A stretch of DNA of 64,000 bases from an uncultured Christensenellaceae bacterium (GCA_944380355.1 CALWHJ010000001.1:1-64000); one strand, 5' to 3'; positions 17,469 to 27,580 are shown, numbered from the stretch's first letter. Notes: generated from the letters alone by a model not told the origin. Made by a program: numbers and translations.

Positions 17469-18485
17469 TTATTTCTTCTTTTTCTTCTTGTGAGAAGCCC
17501 GGAAGTTCTGTTTTTGCGACTGTTTCTTCTTAGCCTGATTGCGCTCTCTTGCCAGTCTTTCCTGCTCTTTCTGCTTAGCCTTTACGTCTTCCTGATAGAG
17601 ATAACCTATCATATTGTCACACACGTACTGACTGTATGCCAGATTGAGCAAAACGTATACGCTCATACCCAACAAAGCCATATATATAAGCATAAACATA
17701 CCTATGAGCGATACGAAAGACAACGCTACGAAACCTGCAAACACACCTGTTACGAAAAGCGTAGGCACTATCATCATCAATACCAGCACGCAGGTATTCT
17801 TGATATTGTCTTTCATCTTGAAACGGTAAAGTACGTACATACCCTGACCGATAAGCATATACATTACGCTCAGAAGCGCAAGGATACCTATGAATACCAC
17901 GAGTACCCACCAGCCTGCGTTGGCAGCGCCGTAAATCGCGGTTTCTTTCAAAATCATAATGAGCGAGCAAGTAAAGCCCGTAGCGAGTATGCCCAGCCAA
18001 GCGAATGAAAGCATAAACTTGTACCAGTGCATTTTAATACCTCTGAAGAAGTGCTTCCAAATCTTGACCTGTGCGCCCCACAGCATATTTCTGCAACAGT
18101 AATATACGCCCGAAGCAAACAGACCTACCAAAAGCAGGCAGGGCAAAAGTGACGCCCCGAAAAGTTTGAGTCGGAAGTCATATATCGCAGCCGTCGCTTC
18201 GATAGTGTTATCCACTATGCCGTAGCCTATACCGATACCCGAGCTAAACTGGTATCCGGCAAGAATACTGCTCTCCTGCACCTGCATATAGTAGCCGAAA
18301 AGCACTATGATAGGTACGCAAGCGACTACCATAAAAAGGTTGAGCAAAACGAGTTTGGTCATATTCTGCGATACGACCTGCATAGCCTCTCTTATTCTGC
18401 CCTTATAGTTGATTTCTCTGCCTTCGGGGGACAAATCGCGCTGAAGCGTAAGTTTGCCCGCAAGGGTATTCAAAACTTTTCCCAT
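17469..18485 (-). CDS. Membrane protein, possibly DUF624/YesL-like
   Basis: 338 residues with about six hydrophobic segments. The pattern near the start (LVLLNLFMVVACVPIIVLFG) followed by WKHFFRGIKMHWYKFML resembles DUF624 (YesL) proteins, but it is longer and I am not sure of the family. The last ~50 residues are a very basic Lys/Gln/Arg tail ending in six Lys. GGAG site before the ATG. Operon with the methyltransferase. Confidence 0.7.
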   Translation of the reverse strand: MGKVLNTLAGKLTLQRDLSPEGREINYKGRIREAMQVVSQNMTKLVLLNLFMVVACVPIIVLFGYYMQVQESSILAGYQFSSGIGIGYGIVDNTIEATAAIYDFRLKLFGASLLPCLLLVGLFASGVYYCCRNMLWGAQVKIWKHFFRGIKMHWYKFMLSFAWLGILATGFTCSLIMILKETAIYGAANAGWWVLVVFIGILALLSVMYMLIGQGMYVLYRFKMKDNIKNTCVLVLMMIVPTLFVTGVFAGFVALSFVSLIGMFMLIYMALLGMSVYVLLNLAYSQYVCDNMIGYLYQEDVKAKQKEQERLARERNQAKKKQSQKQNFRASHKKKKKK

Positions 18486-18635
18486 ATTAACTCCAATTTT
18501 AAAATCTTTTATATTATAAACTATTTTTTCCTATTAATCAATAATATTAACGGATTTTTTCTCAAAGCTTGAAGCAAAGATAAAATACCCTGGCAAATAT
18601 CTGTGCGTATAAATAAAAAAACTGCAAAAAATTAC

Positions 18636-18664
18636 TTTACAGCTTAAAAATATTGTGCTATCAT
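18636..18664 (+). promoter_or_regulatory. Promoter of the lysine-riboswitch leader
   Basis: -35 TTTACA (18636-18641), 17-bp spacer, extended -10 TGC-TATCAT (18659-18664). Start is expected at about 18671, exactly where the aptamer P1 strand begins. The 150 bp before it (18486-18635) are AT-rich with nothing else recognised. Confidence 0.8.
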
Positions 18665-18670
18665 ATTCGT

Positions 18671-18842
18671 AAGTTTATAGAGGCGCAGAATATATCAGTA
18701 TCGGGATACAGGCGACAAGACGCTCCCGCGAAAGGATATTTTGCCGAAATCGTAAGCCCCTCTTGTGCGACTTACGGTTGGTTACTACGGTGAACAACCC
18801 TGTAACTGTCACCTTAAAATGCAAGGTGGAGCACTTAAACTG
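18671..18842 (+). promoter_or_regulatory. Lysine riboswitch (L-box)
   Basis: Hallmarks in order: AGTTTA 5' P1 strand, GAGGCGCAGAA, an AAAGG...GCCGAA junction, CTGTCAC, then TAAACT closing P1. Between them lie the expected P2-P5 hairpins (for example TCGTAAG...CTTACGG). Binding of lysine to such aptamers favours the downstream terminator, so the asd-dapA-dapB operon should be off when lysine is plentiful. Context (lysine-pathway genes) agrees. Confidence 0.93.
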
Positions 18843-18866
18843 ACAACGATATTTTGTCATTTATGT

Positions 18867-18893
18867 ATGCTTTACACCTGTAAAGCATTTTTT
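18867..18893 (+). terminator. Riboswitch-controlled terminator
   Basis: ATGCTTTA/TAAAGCAT stem (up to 10 pairs) followed by six T, 25 nt after the aptamer and about 60 nt before asd. It is the expression platform of the lysine riboswitch. Confidence 0.88.
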
Positions 18894-18955
18894 ATTGCCC
18901 TTAAACTTCCGATACGCAAAAAATTTTAATGAGTTCAACTCACAAGGAGAATAAA

Positions 18956-19975
18956 ATGAAAAAGTATAACGTAGCCGTAGTCGGCGCAACCGGTATGGTA
19001 GGCAACAAGTTTCTCGAGGTCTTGACCGAAAAACAACTCCCCGTAGAAAATTATTATCTCTTCGCATCTGCTAAGAGCGCAGGCAAGGTTATTGATTTTA
19101 TGGGCAAACCCCACACCGTAATCGAGCTGACCGAAGAAAACGTAAAAGCTCACAAAGTAGACATCGCGCTTTTCAGTGCGGGCGGTTCGACGAGCGCAAA
19201 GTTCGCTCCCGTTTTCGCTAAAGAGGGCGCAGTCGTTATAGACAACTCCAGCCAGTGGAGAATGGACCCTACCGTTCCTCTCGTAGTTCCCGAAGTTAAC
19301 CCTCAGGATATCGACTGGCATCACGGCATTATCGCCAACCCTAACTGCTCTACCATTCAGGCTATGGTAGCTCTCAAACCCCTCTACGACAAGTACGGCA
19401 TCAAGAGGATTGTTTACAGCACCTATCAGGCAGTAAGCGGTGCCGGCGTAGCAGGTTACAACGACCTCCTCGATGGTCTCAAATCCTTCGTTAAGGGCGA
19501 AAAGTACGAAACCAAGAAGTTCCCTTATCAGATAGCTAACAACTGTCTGCCCCACATCGACGTATTCCTCGACAACGGCTATACCAAAGAGGAAGAAAAG
19601 ATGATGAAGGAGACCAAGAAAATTCTCGGCGACGACACCATTAAGGTTACCGCAACGACCGTCAGAGTTCCCGTACTCAACTCTCACTCCGAGTCCATCA
19701 ACGTAGAATTCAAGAAGCCCTGCACCAAAGAGGGTATCATTGAAGCTCTCAAAAATCAACAGGGCGTCATAGTAGTTGACGACGTTGCCAACAACAAGTA
19801 CCCTATGCCTATCGACTCCACGGGTCACGACGAAGTTTACGTCGGACGTATCCGTATAGACGATACCGTAGAGAGCGGTTGCAACCTCTGGGTAGTAGCC
19901 GACAATATCCGTAAAGGCGCAGCAAGCAATGCTGTACAGATTGCGGAATATATGATTAAAAACAACAAGATTTAA
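18956..19975 (+). CDS. asd: Aspartate-semialdehyde dehydrogenase
   Basis: Reduces aspartyl phosphate to aspartate semialdehyde with NADPH, the branch point to lysine, diaminopimelate, threonine and methionine. 339 residues. NADP-binding GATGMVG at the N-terminus, FSAGGSTSAKFAP, and the catalytic Cys in NPNCSTIQ (near residue 128). I place the start at the ATG at 18956 with AAGGAG 6 nt upstream rather than at an in-frame start further 5'. First gene of the riboswitch-controlled operon. Confidence 0.97.
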   Translation: MKKYNVAVVGATGMVGNKFLEVLTEKQLPVENYYLFASAKSAGKVIDFMGKPHTVIELTEENVKAHKVDIALFSAGGSTSAKFAPVFAKEGAVVIDNSSQWRMDPTVPLVVPEVNPQDIDWHHGIIANPNCSTIQAMVALKPLYDKYGIKRIVYSTYQAVSGAGVAGYNDLLDGLKSFVKGEKYETKKFPYQIANNCLPHIDVFLDNGYTKEEEKMMKETKKILGDDTIKVTATTVRVPVLNSHSESINVEFKKPCTKEGIIEALKNQQGVIVVDDVANNKYPMPIDSTGHDEVYVGRIRIDDTVESGCNLWVVADNIRKGAASNAVQIAEYMIKNNKI

Positions 19976-20010
19976 GTTTGTAATGCGGTACGACCGCAAG
20001 AGGTAATAAA

Positions 20011-20889
20011 ATGTTTGAAGGAACTTATACCGCGATAATCACCCCTTTCGACGAAAAAGGCGTAGATTACGAAAGTTTTGAAAAATTGATAGAAAGCCAG
20101 ATTAAAGGCGGTATCAACGGTATAGTATTTACCGGTACTACGGGTGAGCCCGCTACGATGACGGACGCAGAGAAAAAGCAATTGAGACGCTTTGCGCTCG
20201 ACACCGTTGCAAAACGCGTACCCGTAATATTCGGCACGGGAAGCAACTGCACTCTTTCCGCCGTTAAAAACTCGGCTATGGCTCAGGAAGAGGGCGCGGA
20301 CGGCGTACTCGTCGTAACTCCCTATTACAACAAATGTACTCAGGAAGGGCTTTATCTGCATTACGAGGCAATCTCCAAAGAATGTTCGCTTCCTATGATT
20401 ATATACAACGTACCCTCACGTACGGGCGTTAACATTCTTCCCGAGACGGCAGGCAGAATTGCTCGCGGCATCAAAAACGTCGTAGGCATCAAAGAAGCTT
20501 GCGGCAATCTCGAACAGATTGCAAAGACGGCTAAGGCTATCGAAGGTACTCAGCTTCAGCTCATGAGCGGCGATGACAAACTCGCAGTAGACATCGCAAA
20601 GCTCGGCGGTACTACCCTTATATCCGTAGCCAGCAACGCTCTTCCCAAAGAATTTTCCCATCTTATGGCGTATGCGGGCGCAAAAGAATTTGACAAGGCG
20701 CAGGCTATTCTCGATAAATATTCGGATTTTGTCGACCTTCTCTTTGCCGAAGTCAACCCTATCCCCGTAAAATACGCTTGCTCGTTGCTCGGACTTTGCA
20801 AAAACGTATTGAGACTTCCCCTCACTCCTATGAGCGAGGCTAAGGCGCAGCTTCTTTGCAAAGAAATGCAAAGACTTCAAATTATCTGA
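20011..20889 (+). CDS. dapA: 4-hydroxy-tetrahydrodipicolinate synthase
   Basis: Condenses pyruvate with aspartate semialdehyde. 292 residues, a (beta/alpha)8 barrel. Substrate motif GTTGEPATM (about 43-51), the catalytic-triad Tyr in YNVPSRTG and the Schiff-base Lys in VVGIKEACGN are all present. It follows asd by 35 bp and precedes dapB by 8 bp, so the three form one transcript feeding lysine and peptidoglycan diaminopimelate. Confidence 0.97.
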   Translation: MFEGTYTAIITPFDEKGVDYESFEKLIESQIKGGINGIVFTGTTGEPATMTDAEKKQLRRFALDTVAKRVPVIFGTGSNCTLSAVKNSAMAQEEGADGVLVVTPYYNKCTQEGLYLHYEAISKECSLPMIIYNVPSRTGVNILPETAGRIARGIKNVVGIKEACGNLEQIAKTAKAIEGTQLQLMSGDDKLAVDIAKLGGTTLISVASNALPKEFSHLMAYAGAKEFDKAQAILDKYSDFVDLLFAEVNPIPVKYACSLLGLCKNVLRLPLTPMSEAKAQLLCKEMQRLQII

Positions 20890-20897
20890 GGTGTGAT

Positions 20898-21665
20898 ATG
20901 ACAAACGTACTTATCTGCGGAATAGGCGGTAAAATGGGACAGCACGTCCTCGAATGCGTATCCTCGCGCGACGATATGCGCGTAGTAGGCGGCATAGACA
21001 AATTCGCTAACGCAGAAGATTTTAAAGTTCCCGTATACAAGAGCGTTTTCGACGTAAAAGACAAAGTGGACGTAATCATAGATTTTTCCCGTCCCGAAGC
21101 TCTTGCCGACCTGCTTAAATACGGCACGGAAAACGGTGTATCTTTGGTATTAGCTACTACGGGATATACTCCCGAACAGCAACAAGCTGTGGAAGAAGCA
21201 AGCAAAAAAACAGCCGTTTTTCAATCTAGCAATATGTCGCTCGGCGTAAATCTTCTCATCGAGCTGTGCCGCAAAGCAACCGATTTCTTGGGTGACGCTT
21301 TCGAAGTAGAGATTATCGAACAGCACCACAACCGCAAGGTTGACGCCCCTTCGGGCACTGCTCTGTCCATTGCAAAAGCCATCAACGAGGAGTTTGACAA
21401 TTCCAAAGAATTCGTATACGGCAGACACGGCAAGGACTGCAAGCGCACTCCCAAAGAGATAGGAATACACGCCGTAAGAGGCGGTACAATCGTAGGCAAA
21501 CACGACGTACTGTTTATCGGCAAGGACGAAGTCATTACTCTCGCTCACGAAGCGCAGTCGCGTATGGTATTCGCTCAGGGCGCAGTCAAAGCAGCCGCCT
21601 TCGTAGCGCAGAAAAATCAAGGTATGTACTCTATGAAAGAGATGCTTGCCGAGATTATGGACTGA
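20898..21665 (+). CDS. dapB: 4-hydroxy-tetrahydrodipicolinate reductase
   Basis: Reduces the DapA product with NAD(P)H. 255 residues. N-terminal GIGGKMGQHV nucleotide loop, VLATTGYTPEQ, and the family signature EIIEQHHNRKVDAPSGTAL with the catalytic His pair and Lys. I choose the ATG at 20898, which has GAGGTG just upstream, over an earlier in-frame ATG inside dapA. Last gene of the operon; a bidirectional terminator follows. Confidence 0.97.
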   Translation: MTNVLICGIGGKMGQHVLECVSSRDDMRVVGGIDKFANAEDFKVPVYKSVFDVKDKVDVIIDFSRPEALADLLKYGTENGVSLVLATTGYTPEQQQAVEEASKKTAVFQSSNMSLGVNLLIELCRKATDFLGDAFEVEIIEQHHNRKVDAPSGTALSIAKAINEEFDNSKEFVYGRHGKDCKRTPKEIGIHAVRGGTIVGKHDVLFIGKDEVITLAHEAQSRMVFAQGAVKAAAFVAQKNQGMYSMKEMLAEIMD

Positions 21666-21724
21666 GTAAAAAGCTAAAAGGTCGTACGTTATGTACGAAA
21701 GTTTGTCCGATATTGTTCGGATAT

Positions 21725-21759
21725 AAAAAAAGCGAGGCAACAGCCTCGCTCTTTATTTT
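21725..21759. terminator. Bidirectional terminator between dapB and 21780-22328
   Basis: AGCGAGGC/GCCTCGCT stem around AACA (21731-21750) with A7 on the left and CTTTATTTT on the right, so it works for both convergent transcripts. Confidence 0.87.
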
Positions 21760-21779
21760 CGTATATCGATTTGATTTTA

Positions 21780-22328
21780 TTAAGCTTTCTTTTCCTTGTC
21801 GCGCATAAGCTCCTCGAGAGCGACTTCATACTTTCTGTTAAGCTCTGCAACCTCTTCTCTGTGCTCCATCTGCATTTTGAGAAGGTCGCAATCGAGCATA
21901 CGGCTTTCTTTATATACCTTTATAGGAAACTTCCCCGCCGCTTTCAGCGTCAGCACCTCGTACCAGGTAAACTGACTGGGGCTTTTGACAATGTATTTCT
22001 TTCCGTCCTTTTCGTAAGAATACTCAACATAGTAGACCGCGACTTTGCCTATCGACTTTTCACTGCCGTAAGATATGAATTCCGCCGTAGCACTCTCTCC
22101 CGACAAAGCAGTCTTTTCCTCTCTCTTTATCTCGGCTAGTCTGAACAGCGCGGATATCGCAAGAGCTACTCCCACGATTAGAGTTATCGCGGATACGAGA
22201 TAGCTTGCCGCAGACTTTTCCGCCGCAAAATATCTGTAATACACGAGAAGCACTATACCCAGCACCGCGACTATTATGCCTATTACAGCGGGACGTATAA
22301 CGTTGTTTTTGACAGTGAGTTTTTTCAT
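21780..22328 (-). CDS. Membrane-anchored hypothetical protein
   Basis: 182 residues: two membrane helices near the N-terminus (about 10-30 and 38-62), then a beta-rich soluble domain (GKVAVYYVEYSYEKDGKKYIVKSPSQF) resembling the DUF3592 type, and a charged helical C-terminus. I am not certain of the family. It begins 2 bp after the zinc-ribbon gene, so it is the last cistron of the dnaG-rpoD operon and ends at a bidirectional terminator. Confidence 0.7.
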   Translation of the reverse strand: MKKLTVKNNVIRPAVIGIIVAVLGIVLLVYYRYFAAEKSAASYLVSAITLIVGVALAISALFRLAEIKREEKTALSGESATAEFISYGSEKSIGKVAVYYVEYSYEKDGKKYIVKSPSQFTWYEVLTLKAAGKFPIKVYKESRMLDCDLLKMQMEHREEVAELNRKYEVALEELMRDKEKKA

Positions 22329-22329
22329 A

Positions 22330-23034
22330 TCAGTCTTTTATATAAAGTATTCTTCCGCAGTTGGGACATTCCTGAATTTTGTTTTCCTGAAGCTTATTAA
22401 GCGCGTCGCTCGCCACTTCCATACCGCAACCTCCGCAACCGTTGGGTTTTACCAAAGGAACGAATACGGGTACTCGCTTGTTTGCCCTGACCTTCTGATA
22501 TCTCTCCATAAGTTTAGGCTCGACGTCCTGCGCGATAGCTTTCATCTCTTTCATAAGAGCGTTAGCCTCTACCGCCATATTTTTCTTGAGCTCGTTGAAA
22601 GCCTCCGTAGCTATACGGTAAGCCTTTGCCGCTTTTGCCGCCTGCTCGAAGTCCTTTTTCTGATTAGCGTTGATTTCGCTAAGTTCTCTGTTATCTCTTA
22701 AGATTTCCTTCTCTGCGTCTTCGAGTTTCTGCTCGAGCTTTTCCAGTTGCTTTGCAAAATAATCGAGCTGCTTTTCGTCACAGTCTTTAAGTTCGCTGTT
22801 GTTGATTTCGTCAATCTGCTTGCCCGTATCTTCGAGCGACGCTATTATCTTCTTGATGCTCTCCATAGTATGGTCGGCAACGTCGTTCATTCTCGTAAGG
22901 TTTTCAATAGACTGTTGTCCCGTCTGCTTGTATGCCATAACCTTTTTGGCTTCCTGCGAAGACTTCAGTTCGTTTTCGAGCTTGATATATTTCATATCGT
23001 ACTCCTGATATTGCAAAATCTTATCTATACTCAT
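22330..23034 (-). CDS. Coiled-coil zinc-ribbon protein (CdsZ/C4-type)
   Basis: 234 residues: a long coiled coil (about 10-180) and a C-terminal C4 zinc ribbon CGGCGMEV...CPNCGRILY. Proteins of this design (COG1579; CdsZ in Bacillota) commonly sit beside nif3/yqfO as here. They are thought to touch translation or RNA, but the role in this organism is not shown by sequence. The ATG at 23034 has AAAGGAG upstream and is preferred to a start nine codons earlier. Confidence 0.85.
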   Translation of the reverse strand: MSIDKILQYQEYDMKYIKLENELKSSQEAKKVMAYKQTGQQSIENLTRMNDVADHTMESIKKIIASLEDTGKQIDEINNSELKDCDEKQLDYFAKQLEKLEQKLEDAEKEILRDNRELSEINANQKKDFEQAAKAAKAYRIATEAFNELKKNMAVEANALMKEMKAIAQDVEPKLMERYQKVRANKRVPVFVPLVKPNGCGGCGMEVASDALNKLQENKIQECPNCGRILYIKD

Positions 23035-23080
23035 AATATACTCCTTTGCGCCCTTGGGCACTTGTAGTTGTGTTGATGTC

Positions 23081-24469
23081 CTACGCTTTCGTGTAGGGGT
23101 CCTTGTCGGTATTGCTGATACAAATCATGTCGCCGAATTTACTATCCAGCCACGCGCGGAAAATGTCAATGCAGAAAATTTCACTGTTGTAATGTCCGAA
23201 GTCGACAAGCGCGAGATTGTAATCTCTGATTTTTAAGGCAACGGATATCTTGCTTTCTCCGCTCGCGATACAGTCTATTACGTTGTCGCGCGCATATTCG
23301 ACAAGCTCGTCATCTCTCGCTCCCGCTCCCGTACAAATCAAAGTATTGCTTATGACTTTTTCACCGTCGCCCACGTATTTTACGTTGGCATCTCCTAATA
23401 TATCCGCTAACGTTTTGGCAAAATCTTTGAGTTTGAGAGGCTGAGGAAGCACCCCTTCTCTGGCACAACCGTCCGCGATTTTTACCTTTTTCAGTCCTAT
23501 CAAACCCGCAAGGTAATCGTTGAGACCGCCCTTGCAACAGTCAAGATTTGTATGACAGCTGTACAGGTTGATTCCGTACTCCTCAGCTTTTTTCAAAAGT
23601 CTCTCGGAATATAAATCTCTCTCTTCACCGAATACCGACGGATGATGCGTAACGAGTAAATTGCACCCCTTTTCGACACATTCTTCCAGCACGGAAAAAG
23701 TCGCGTTTTGGGCAAGCATAATTCCCGTCAGCTTCTGCTCCTTGTCCCCTAGATTGAGACCCGCGCTGTCAAAGTCGAGCATAAGAGAAAGCGGAGCGTG
23801 TTTTTCTATCTCGTCTGTTACGTCTTTTATCTTAAAATCGTCCTTATGCATACAGTATCCGTATATCTTTTTGAGAGTTTCGTCGGCATATACGCCAAGT
23901 TTTTCATACTTTTCTCTGATATATCGCGAATACTTGACAAAGTCGGGATTGTCTATGCTGTTTTTGCCTATGTACAGACTTTTCTCGTCCGTCGATTTTT
24001 TACCCGTATCGGCAAGCGCGACGATAATATCGTAGAATTTTCCGCCCTCTTCGACGGTGTAATCCTTTTCCGTATAAAATCCCTGAGCGCGCAAAAACTT
24101 TCTCAAATCCACTACGTTGCGATGCGCTACGAGAACAAATCTTTTTATTCCTTTGCTTCCCTTAGAAAGTATGGATATAATCTCGTTGCCGCCCATACCG
24201 GCAATGACCGCGCAATCGGTTTCGCTATCTTTCAAGGGTATAAGACCGTCCCCGCAACGACATTCCATAGCGTCAAGCCCCAGCCTTTTGGCAAGTTGAG
24301 ACGCCTTGCTCAGCGAATCTTCGGATATATCGCAAGCAATTACTCTCTTGACTTTGCCCCCGATAAGACTTGCCGCGCTGACCTTGCCGTGGTCGCAACC
24401 TATGTCCGCAAGCACTTCGCCCTTTACTTCGTTGACTACGGCGGTGAGCCTTTTGTCAAGTCTCAGCAT
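23081..24469 (-). CDS. Fusion: TrmK tRNA (adenine22-N1)-methyltransferase and Nif3-like metal protein
   Basis: 462 residues, two domains in one frame. Residues 1-205 are TrmK: opening RLDKRLTAVV, SAM motif ADIGCDHGKV (21-30), ACDIS, and GMGGNEI; TrmK methylates A22 of some tRNAs. Residues about 210-462 are a Nif3/DUF34 dinuclear-metal protein: metal ligands in LLVTHHPSVFG, a mid region, and the closing VDFGHYNSE-type motif. In Bacillus the two are separate adjacent genes (trmK, yqfO). Here no stop, start or ribosome site lies between them. Next to rpoD (1 bp gap) as usual. Confidence 0.9.
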   Translation of the reverse strand: MLRLDKRLTAVVNEVKGEVLADIGCDHGKVSAASLIGGKVKRVIACDISEDSLSKASQLAKRLGLDAMECRCGDGLIPLKDSETDCAVIAGMGGNEIISILSKGSKGIKRFVLVAHRNVVDLRKFLRAQGFYTEKDYTVEEGGKFYDIIVALADTGKKSTDEKSLYIGKNSIDNPDFVKYSRYIREKYEKLGVYADETLKKIYGYCMHKDDFKIKDVTDEIEKHAPLSLMLDFDSAGLNLGDKEQKLTGIMLAQNATFSVLEECVEKGCNLLVTHHPSVFGEERDLYSERLLKKAEEYGINLYSCHTNLDCCKGGLNDYLAGLIGLKKVKIADGCAREGVLPQPLKLKDFAKTLADILGDANVKYVGDGEKVISNTLICTGAGARDDELVEYARDNVIDCIASGESKISVALKIRDYNLALVDFGHYNSEIFCIDIFRAWLDSKFGDMICISNTDKDPYTKA

Positions 24470-24470
24470 A

Positions 24471-25568
24471 TCATACCTTGCCGATATAGTCTTTGAGCTT
24501 TTTGGTGCGGTTGGGATGACGAAGCTTTCTCAATGCTTTCGCCTCTATCTGACGGATACGCTCACGCGTAACGTTGAATTCCCTACCCACTTCTTCGAGC
24601 GTCTTGGGACGCGCGTCGTCGAGACCGTATCTCTTGCGGATAACTTCGTTTTCTCTGGGTGTAAGCGAGCTGAGAACTTCGAGCAAATGCTCTTTGAGCA
24701 TTTTCGTTTCTGCTTTCTCAGCAGGAGAAGCAGAGGTATTGTCCTCTATGAAATCTCCGAGATGGCTGTCTTCTTCCTCGCCGATAGGTTTTTCGAGAGA
24801 AACAGGGTCTTGCGCAATCTTCTGAATCTCTGTTACCTTTTCTTCTGTAATACCCATCTTGTCGGCAATTTCCTTGGTAGTAGGTTCTCTGCCGAGAGTC
24901 TGCAAAAGCTGTCTTGCCACTCTGCCCGTTTTGTTTATCGTCTCTACCATATGAACGGGAATTCTTATCGTTCTTGCCTGGTCTGCGATAGCTCTCGTAA
25001 TAGACTGCTTGATCCACCACGTAGCGTAGGTAGAAAACTTGAATCCCTTTGTATGGTCGAATTTTTCTACGGCTTTCATAAGTCCGAGATTGCCTTCCTG
25101 TATAAGGTCGAGGAATTGCATACCTCTTCCGACATATCTCTTTGCGATAGATACGACAAGACGAAGATTTGCTTCGCTCAGTCTGTTTTTAGCAGCCTGG
25201 TCGCCCTCGCTCATTCTCTTTGCGAGTTCGAGTTCCTCATCGGGTTTGAGTAGAGGTACCTGTCCTATGTCTTTGAGGTACATCTTTACCGAATCGTCAG
25301 TCGTAGCGTCGATATTGTCGAATACGATACCCTTGATATCGTCTTCGGCATCTTCTTCGATTTCTATGCCCTTTTCTCTCAAAATCTCATATACGAGACT
25401 TAGCTCGTCGGGCTGAAGCGTAAGCTTGTCCGTAAGCTTTTCAAACTCGGATATAGTGAGAGTTTTGTTTTTGTAGTTGTTGGCGATTTTCTTGGCTTCG
25501 TTGCGGATTTTCTCTTCTCTCTGCGCAGTCTTGTCGCTTACTTCCACTTTGTCCTTTTTGTCTTCCAT
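24471..25568 (-). CDS. rpoD: RNA polymerase primary sigma factor
   Basis: 365 residues, directing RNA polymerase to housekeeping promoters. Region 1.2 ([16 protein letters not shown]), region 2 with [18 protein letters not shown] and the -10-reading helix near [15 protein letters not shown], region 3, and region 4 with the -35 helix-turn-helix ([20 protein letters not shown]) are intact. Start at the ATG at 25568, which has GGAGG 4-5 nt ahead, not the upstream in-frame start. The 17-bp-spaced TTGaca/TATAAT promoters throughout the window fit this factor. Confidence 0.97.
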   Translation of the reverse strand: MEDKKDKVEVSDKTAQREEKIRNEAKKIANNYKNKTLTISEFEKLTDKLTLQPDELSLVYEILREKGIEIEEDAEDDIKGIVFDNIDATTDDSVKMYLKDIGQVPLLKPDEELELAKRMSEGDQAAKNRLSEANLRLVVSIAKRYVGRGMQFLDLIQEGNLGLMKAVEKFDHTKGFKFSTYATWWIKQSITRAIADQARTIRIPVHMVETINKTGRVARQLLQTLGREPTTKEIADKMGITEEKVTEIQKIAQDPVSLEKPIGEEEDSHLGDFIEDNTSASPAEKAETKMLKEHLLEVLSSLTPRENEVIRKRYGLDDARPKTLEEVGREFNVTRERIRQIEAKALRKLRHPNRTKKLKDYIGKV

Positions 25569-25599
25569 ACGTCCTCCGAATATATTAACTTTCGTAGTA

Positions 25600-27330
25600 T
25601 TATTGTTTTTTTGTCTGGGCAAGCTGACTTATCATTATGTATCTGGCTTCCTCGTCCTGTTCGCTGTCGATAGCCTTTGTCAAAGCGCGCTTGCGCAGTT
25701 TGTTGCCTTCTTTGATTATTGTTTTTACACAGTCGGCAAAATAATTATTTGCTATTTCGTCGCCTATTTTACTGCCCTCGTCGAGTAGGTAACGCACTTC
25801 GGGATTGTTTTCTTCTTCCTTTACGAGTTCGTCGAGTGTGTTCTGTCCCGAGTCTTTTTTTGCTCTGTAAAGATTATAAAGCGCAGCTTGGTTTTTATCT
25901 ACGATATACTGTGACAAATCCGTCTCGCAGTTTGCGTTTTCCACGCCCCCGAACAACGCATACAACACATATCTTACCGCTCTATCAAATGCCGTCATTC
26001 CGACTTTAGCCTGCGGTTTAGCAATCTGAATCACAGGGGTTTCGCTCATATCGAACTGACGTTTTAACGTTTGAACGGTAATACCTGTTTTCTTTGCCAC
26101 AAATTCCACATATGCTTCTATCATTGCTGGGTCTTCAAGCACTTTTATCGCTTTCATTGCCTCTACCGCATATTTACCCTTTTCCTGCGGAGAAGTAAGA
26201 TCGTATTTAGAAGCTATTACGTTGAGTTTGTGTTCGAAAAGCGGTTTAGCTTCTACGAGAAGTTTGAGATAACTGTCCTTGCCGTACTTACGCACGTATT
26301 CGTCGGGATCGAGATTTTCGGGAAGGCTTACTACTCTGACATCTAGTCCCTCGTTATAAAGAATATCGAGGCCTCTCATAGTAGCTTTCTGTCCTGCGCT
26401 GTCGCCGTCATAACAGATAATAACCTTGTTGACGTATTTTTTGATAAGCCTTGCCTGTTCGACGGTAAGTGCCGTACCCATGGAAGCAACCGCATTTTTT
26501 ACTCCGCTTTGGAAAAGCGATATTACATCCATGTAACCTTCAACCATGATAAGTTCGTTGACAGGTTCTTCGAGTTTGAGTTTTTTTACGGAATGCTGTC
26601 CGAATATCTCTTTCGACTTGTTAAAAAGTATCGTCTCACGGGTATTTTTATATTTAGGCAAGCTACCGTCAAGCACACGGCCGCCGAAAGCAATTACTTG
26701 CTTAATGTTGTTGATGATAGGAACGATAAGTCTTCCTGCCATAGTGTCGTAACAACCGCTTTGCGATTTATCGGCAATTCCCGCTTCTAACATATTTTCT
26801 TGCGAATAGCCTTTTGAAAGCAAGTACGATATCAACTGTTGTTTACCTATTGAGTATCCCAGTCCGAATATACGTGCAGTATGTGCGCTGATACCTCTTT
26901 TTGCGAGATATTCTCTTGCCGGCTTACCGCCCTCGCCCATCAAATTTTGATGGAAGTATGCGGCAGTGTCACGCATCATTGCATACAGCTTGTCCTTGTG
27001 TCTTTTTAATGCAAAATCGTTATCTTTTTTAGAAAAATCAGGGATTTCGACATGATATTTATCGGCAAGAATTTTGACTGCGCCCATAAAATCGGTATGC
27101 TCAATCTCCTGCACGAAAGTGATTACGTCTCCACCCACGTGACAACCGAAACAATAATAAGTCTGAGTCTGGGAATGAACGCAAAACGAAGGCGTCTTTT
27201 CGTGATGAAAAGGACAACACGCCCATTTTCTGCTGCCTTTTTCTTCGAGATGCACATAGGAAGATATTACCTCAGCTATGTCCGTCTTAGATTTGAGCTT
27301 TTCCAGCCACTCGGAAAAAACTTCCGCCAT
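25600..27330 (-). CDS. dnaG: DNA primase
   Basis: Makes RNA primers for replication. 576 residues: CHC2 zinc finger at the N-terminus ([12 protein letters not shown] then [11 protein letters not shown], about residues 37-70), Toprim catalytic core (VEGYMDV near 260, [10 protein letters not shown] near 310), and a C-terminal helicase-binding domain. Standard dnaG-rpoD pair. The ribosome site is weak; a TATAAT box about 47 nt upstream may be its promoter. Confidence 0.96.
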   Translation of the reverse strand: MAEVFSEWLEKLKSKTDIAEVISSYVHLEEKGSRKWACCPFHHEKTPSFCVHSQTQTYYCFGCHVGGDVITFVQEIEHTDFMGAVKILADKYHVEIPDFSKKDNDFALKRHKDKLYAMMRDTAAYFHQNLMGEGGKPAREYLAKRGISAHTARIFGLGYSIGKQQLISYLLSKGYSQENMLEAGIADKSQSGCYDTMAGRLIVPIINNIKQVIAFGGRVLDGSLPKYKNTRETILFNKSKEIFGQHSVKKLKLEEPVNELIMVEGYMDVISLFQSGVKNAVASMGTALTVEQARLIKKYVNKVIICYDGDSAGQKATMRGLDILYNEGLDVRVVSLPENLDPDEYVRKYGKDSYLKLLVEAKPLFEHKLNVIASKYDLTSPQEKGKYAVEAMKAIKVLEDPAMIEAYVEFVAKKTGITVQTLKRQFDMSETPVIQIAKPQAKVGMTAFDRAVRYVLYALFGGVENANCETDLSQYIVDKNQAALYNLYRAKKDSGQNTLDELVKEEENNPEVRYLLDEGSKIGDEIANNYFADCVKTIIKEGNKLRKRALTKAIDSEQDEEARYIMISQLAQTKKQ

Positions 27331-27404
27331 CTTATGTCTTATACCTTATACCTTCTAACGTTTTACACTTAATTATACGCTGCCCGAAGCCGTTTTTCCT
27401 AAAT

Positions 27405-27428
27405 AATATTAAAATAATTTTTAATATT
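27405..27428. repeat. AT-rich inverted repeat between dnaG and dgt
   Basis: AATATTAAAA and TTTTAATATT pair perfectly around TAAT. It lies in the 250-bp divergent gap; possible operator or chance palindrome in AT-rich DNA. The rest of the gap holds the dnaG and dgt promoters and nothing else recognised. Confidence 0.5.
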
Positions 27429-27545
27429 CTTGCCCGAATTTGAAAAATATGCGTACAACGGCGCAAAAGCGCGTCGAAAATGTAGAAAAATTTGAATTTT
27501 TTATAAATTTTTTTGCTTACAGGTGCGTTTTATAGACTCTTGATA

Positions 27546-27574
27546 TTGACAAAATTTACATTTTTTTATAAAAT
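27546..27574 (+). promoter_or_regulatory. Promoter of dgt (predicted leaderless)
   Basis: -35 TTGACA (27546-27551, consensus), 17-bp spacer, -10 TAAAAT (27569-27574). The A of the dgt ATG is the seventh base after the -10, the normal start distance. There is no purine-rich ribosome site between. Confidence 0.78.
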
Positions 27575-27580
27575 GTAATT

